Positions 6,092-6,322 of a stretch of 6,322 bases of DNA are shown here, piece after piece. Source of the stretch: Clostridia bacterium (GTDB lineage: Bacteria > UBA6262 > WVXT01). Made by a program: the position numbers and the translations under genes. The stretch is from the NCBI GenBank assembly GCA_030671905.1, contig DAOVHK010000082.1:1-6322 (forward strand), given 5' to 3'. The notes beneath the pieces are model-generated. The model ran no database searches. It had not been told where the DNA came from and saw only the letters and a program-made list of their open reading frames with translations. Every line of letters begins with the position of its first letter. Position 1 is the stretch's first letter.

Positions 6092-6137
6092 AGCTTTCGC
6101 TTTACATTCCTGGAGTGTCAAACGAAAGTTTGACTCC
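6084..6137 (+). repeat. Inverted pair of GAAA-loop hairpin repeats before miaA
   Basis: There are two head-to-head units. On the - strand GTAAAGC-GAAA-GCTTTAC (6105 down to 6088), and on the + strand GTCAAAC-GAAA-GTTTGAC (6117-6134). Both have 7-bp stems closed by C-G around a GNRA-type GAAA loop. They share the near-palindromic segment ATTCCTGGAGT (6106-6116) between them. Over the hairpins plus one downstream base, 15 of 19 bases agree, and the four differences form two compensating base pairs. The sensor fragment's stop codon lies in the left unit. Confidence 0.82.
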
Positions 6138-6170
6138 TAACCCTAGCCCTCTCTCCCAAGGGAGAGGGAA
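6138..6170 (+). repeat. CCCTAACCC-type palindromic repeat abutting miaA
   Basis: TCCTAACCCTAGCCCT leads into the palindrome CTCTCCC (6151-6157) and GGGAGAG (6160-6166) with AA between, followed by GGAA. I recognise this CCCTAACCC...CCCTCTCCC...GGGAGAGGG pattern as a common dispersed repeat in diverse bacterial genomes, from memory. Its right arm supplies the miaA Shine-Dalgarno sequence. Confidence 0.65.
6161..6168 (+). promoter_or_regulatory. Shine-Dalgarno for miaA, within the right arm of a palindrome
   Basis: GGAGAGGG ends nine bases before the ATG at 6178. Most of it (6161-6166) is paired in the CTCTCCC/GGGAGAG hairpin, so folding of the mRNA would hide it. Confidence 0.55.
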
Positions 6171-6177
6171 AAGAGAT

Positions 6178-6322
6178 ATGCGAAAACCAATAATTGTTTT
6201 ACTTGGGCCAACTGCTTCCGGGAAGACGGAAGTTGCCTTATCTTTAGCCAAGAAGGTTAACGCCGAAATTATTTCTGCTGATTCGATGCAGGTATATAAA
6301 TATCTTAACATTGGAACTGCCA
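6178..6322 (+). CDS. miaA: tRNA dimethylallyltransferase MiaA, N-terminal end (3' truncated)
   Basis: The first 48 codons are present and the gene runs off the window. The protein begins MRKPIIVLLGPTASGKTEVA, with the P-loop GPTASGKT at residues 10-17. It continues to IISADSMQVYKYLNIGTA, where D35-S36-x-Q38-V-Y40 is the hallmark of MiaA. The enzyme transfers the dimethylallyl group to the N6 of A37 in tRNAs reading UNN codons, making the substrate that MiaB then methylthiolates. Both ends of that pathway therefore bracket the mismatch-repair genes. ATG 6178 fits the family start exactly. Translation would depend on a ribosome site inside a palindromic repeat. The rest of the gene, including the tRNA-binding insertion, is out of view. 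Confidence 0.95.
   Translation, partial: MRKPIIVLLGPTASGKTEVALSLAKKVNAEIISADSMQVYKYLNIGTA

Noticed and set aside
6073..6133. Insertion sequence bounded by the 11-bp direct repeat CGAAAGTTTGA as target duplication
   Set aside because: Only 39 bases lie between the copies, with no transposase or longer inverted termini. Shared origin within the hairpin repeat explains it better.

Overview
The window looks like ordinary bacterial chromosome carrying a DNA mismatch-repair and tRNA-modification neighbourhood. All genes read on the + strand: miaB (3' end only), a LapA-like small membrane protein, mutS, a PilZ-domain protein, mutL, a broken 7TM-type sensor gene and miaA (5' end only). The miaB-mutS-mutL-miaA order is widespread outside the enteric proteobacteria. 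MutL carries the DQHA(X)2E(X)4E endonuclease motif, so the host is probably a MutH-independent bacterium that nicks DNA with MutL. The composition is moderately AT-rich, there is a PilZ gene, and short palindromic repeats are dense. This would fit an uncultured candidate phylum of the Aerophobetes/Omnitrophica kind, but that placement is a guess; no gene here fixes the taxonomy.

Layout: 1-208 miaB C-terminal TRAM region; 209-292 gap with a palindromic repeat; 293-634 lapA-like gene; 635-737 gap with a second identical repeat and a stem-variant third copy; 738-3383 mutS (TTG start); 3386-3835 PilZ gene, two bases after the mutS stop; 3836-3952 gap with an inverted pair of hairpin repeats; 3953-5722 mutL; 5723-5893 gap with an A/T hairpin and a possible decayed reverse-strand coding remnant; 5894-6091 N-terminal fragment of a membrane sensor; 6092-6177 gap with another inverted hairpin pair plus a CCCTAACCC-type palindrome; 6178-6322 start of miaA.

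MutS recognises mismatches and recruits MutL, which is activated to incise the daughter strand. MiaA prenylates A37 of tRNAs reading UNN codons and MiaB methylthiolates that base, so the flanking genes form one modification pathway. The mutS-pilZ junction is tight enough for translational coupling.

The most distinctive feature is between the genes. Every gap except the 2-bp mutS-pilZ junction holds at least one short palindrome. Three families (around lapA, before mutL, before miaA) have copies in which the flanks are conserved while the stem bases change in compensating pairs. The other notable points are a PilZ protein with a four-cysteine C-terminal tail, a sensor gene truncated at a repeat, and a miaA Shine-Dalgarno sequence embedded in a palindrome.
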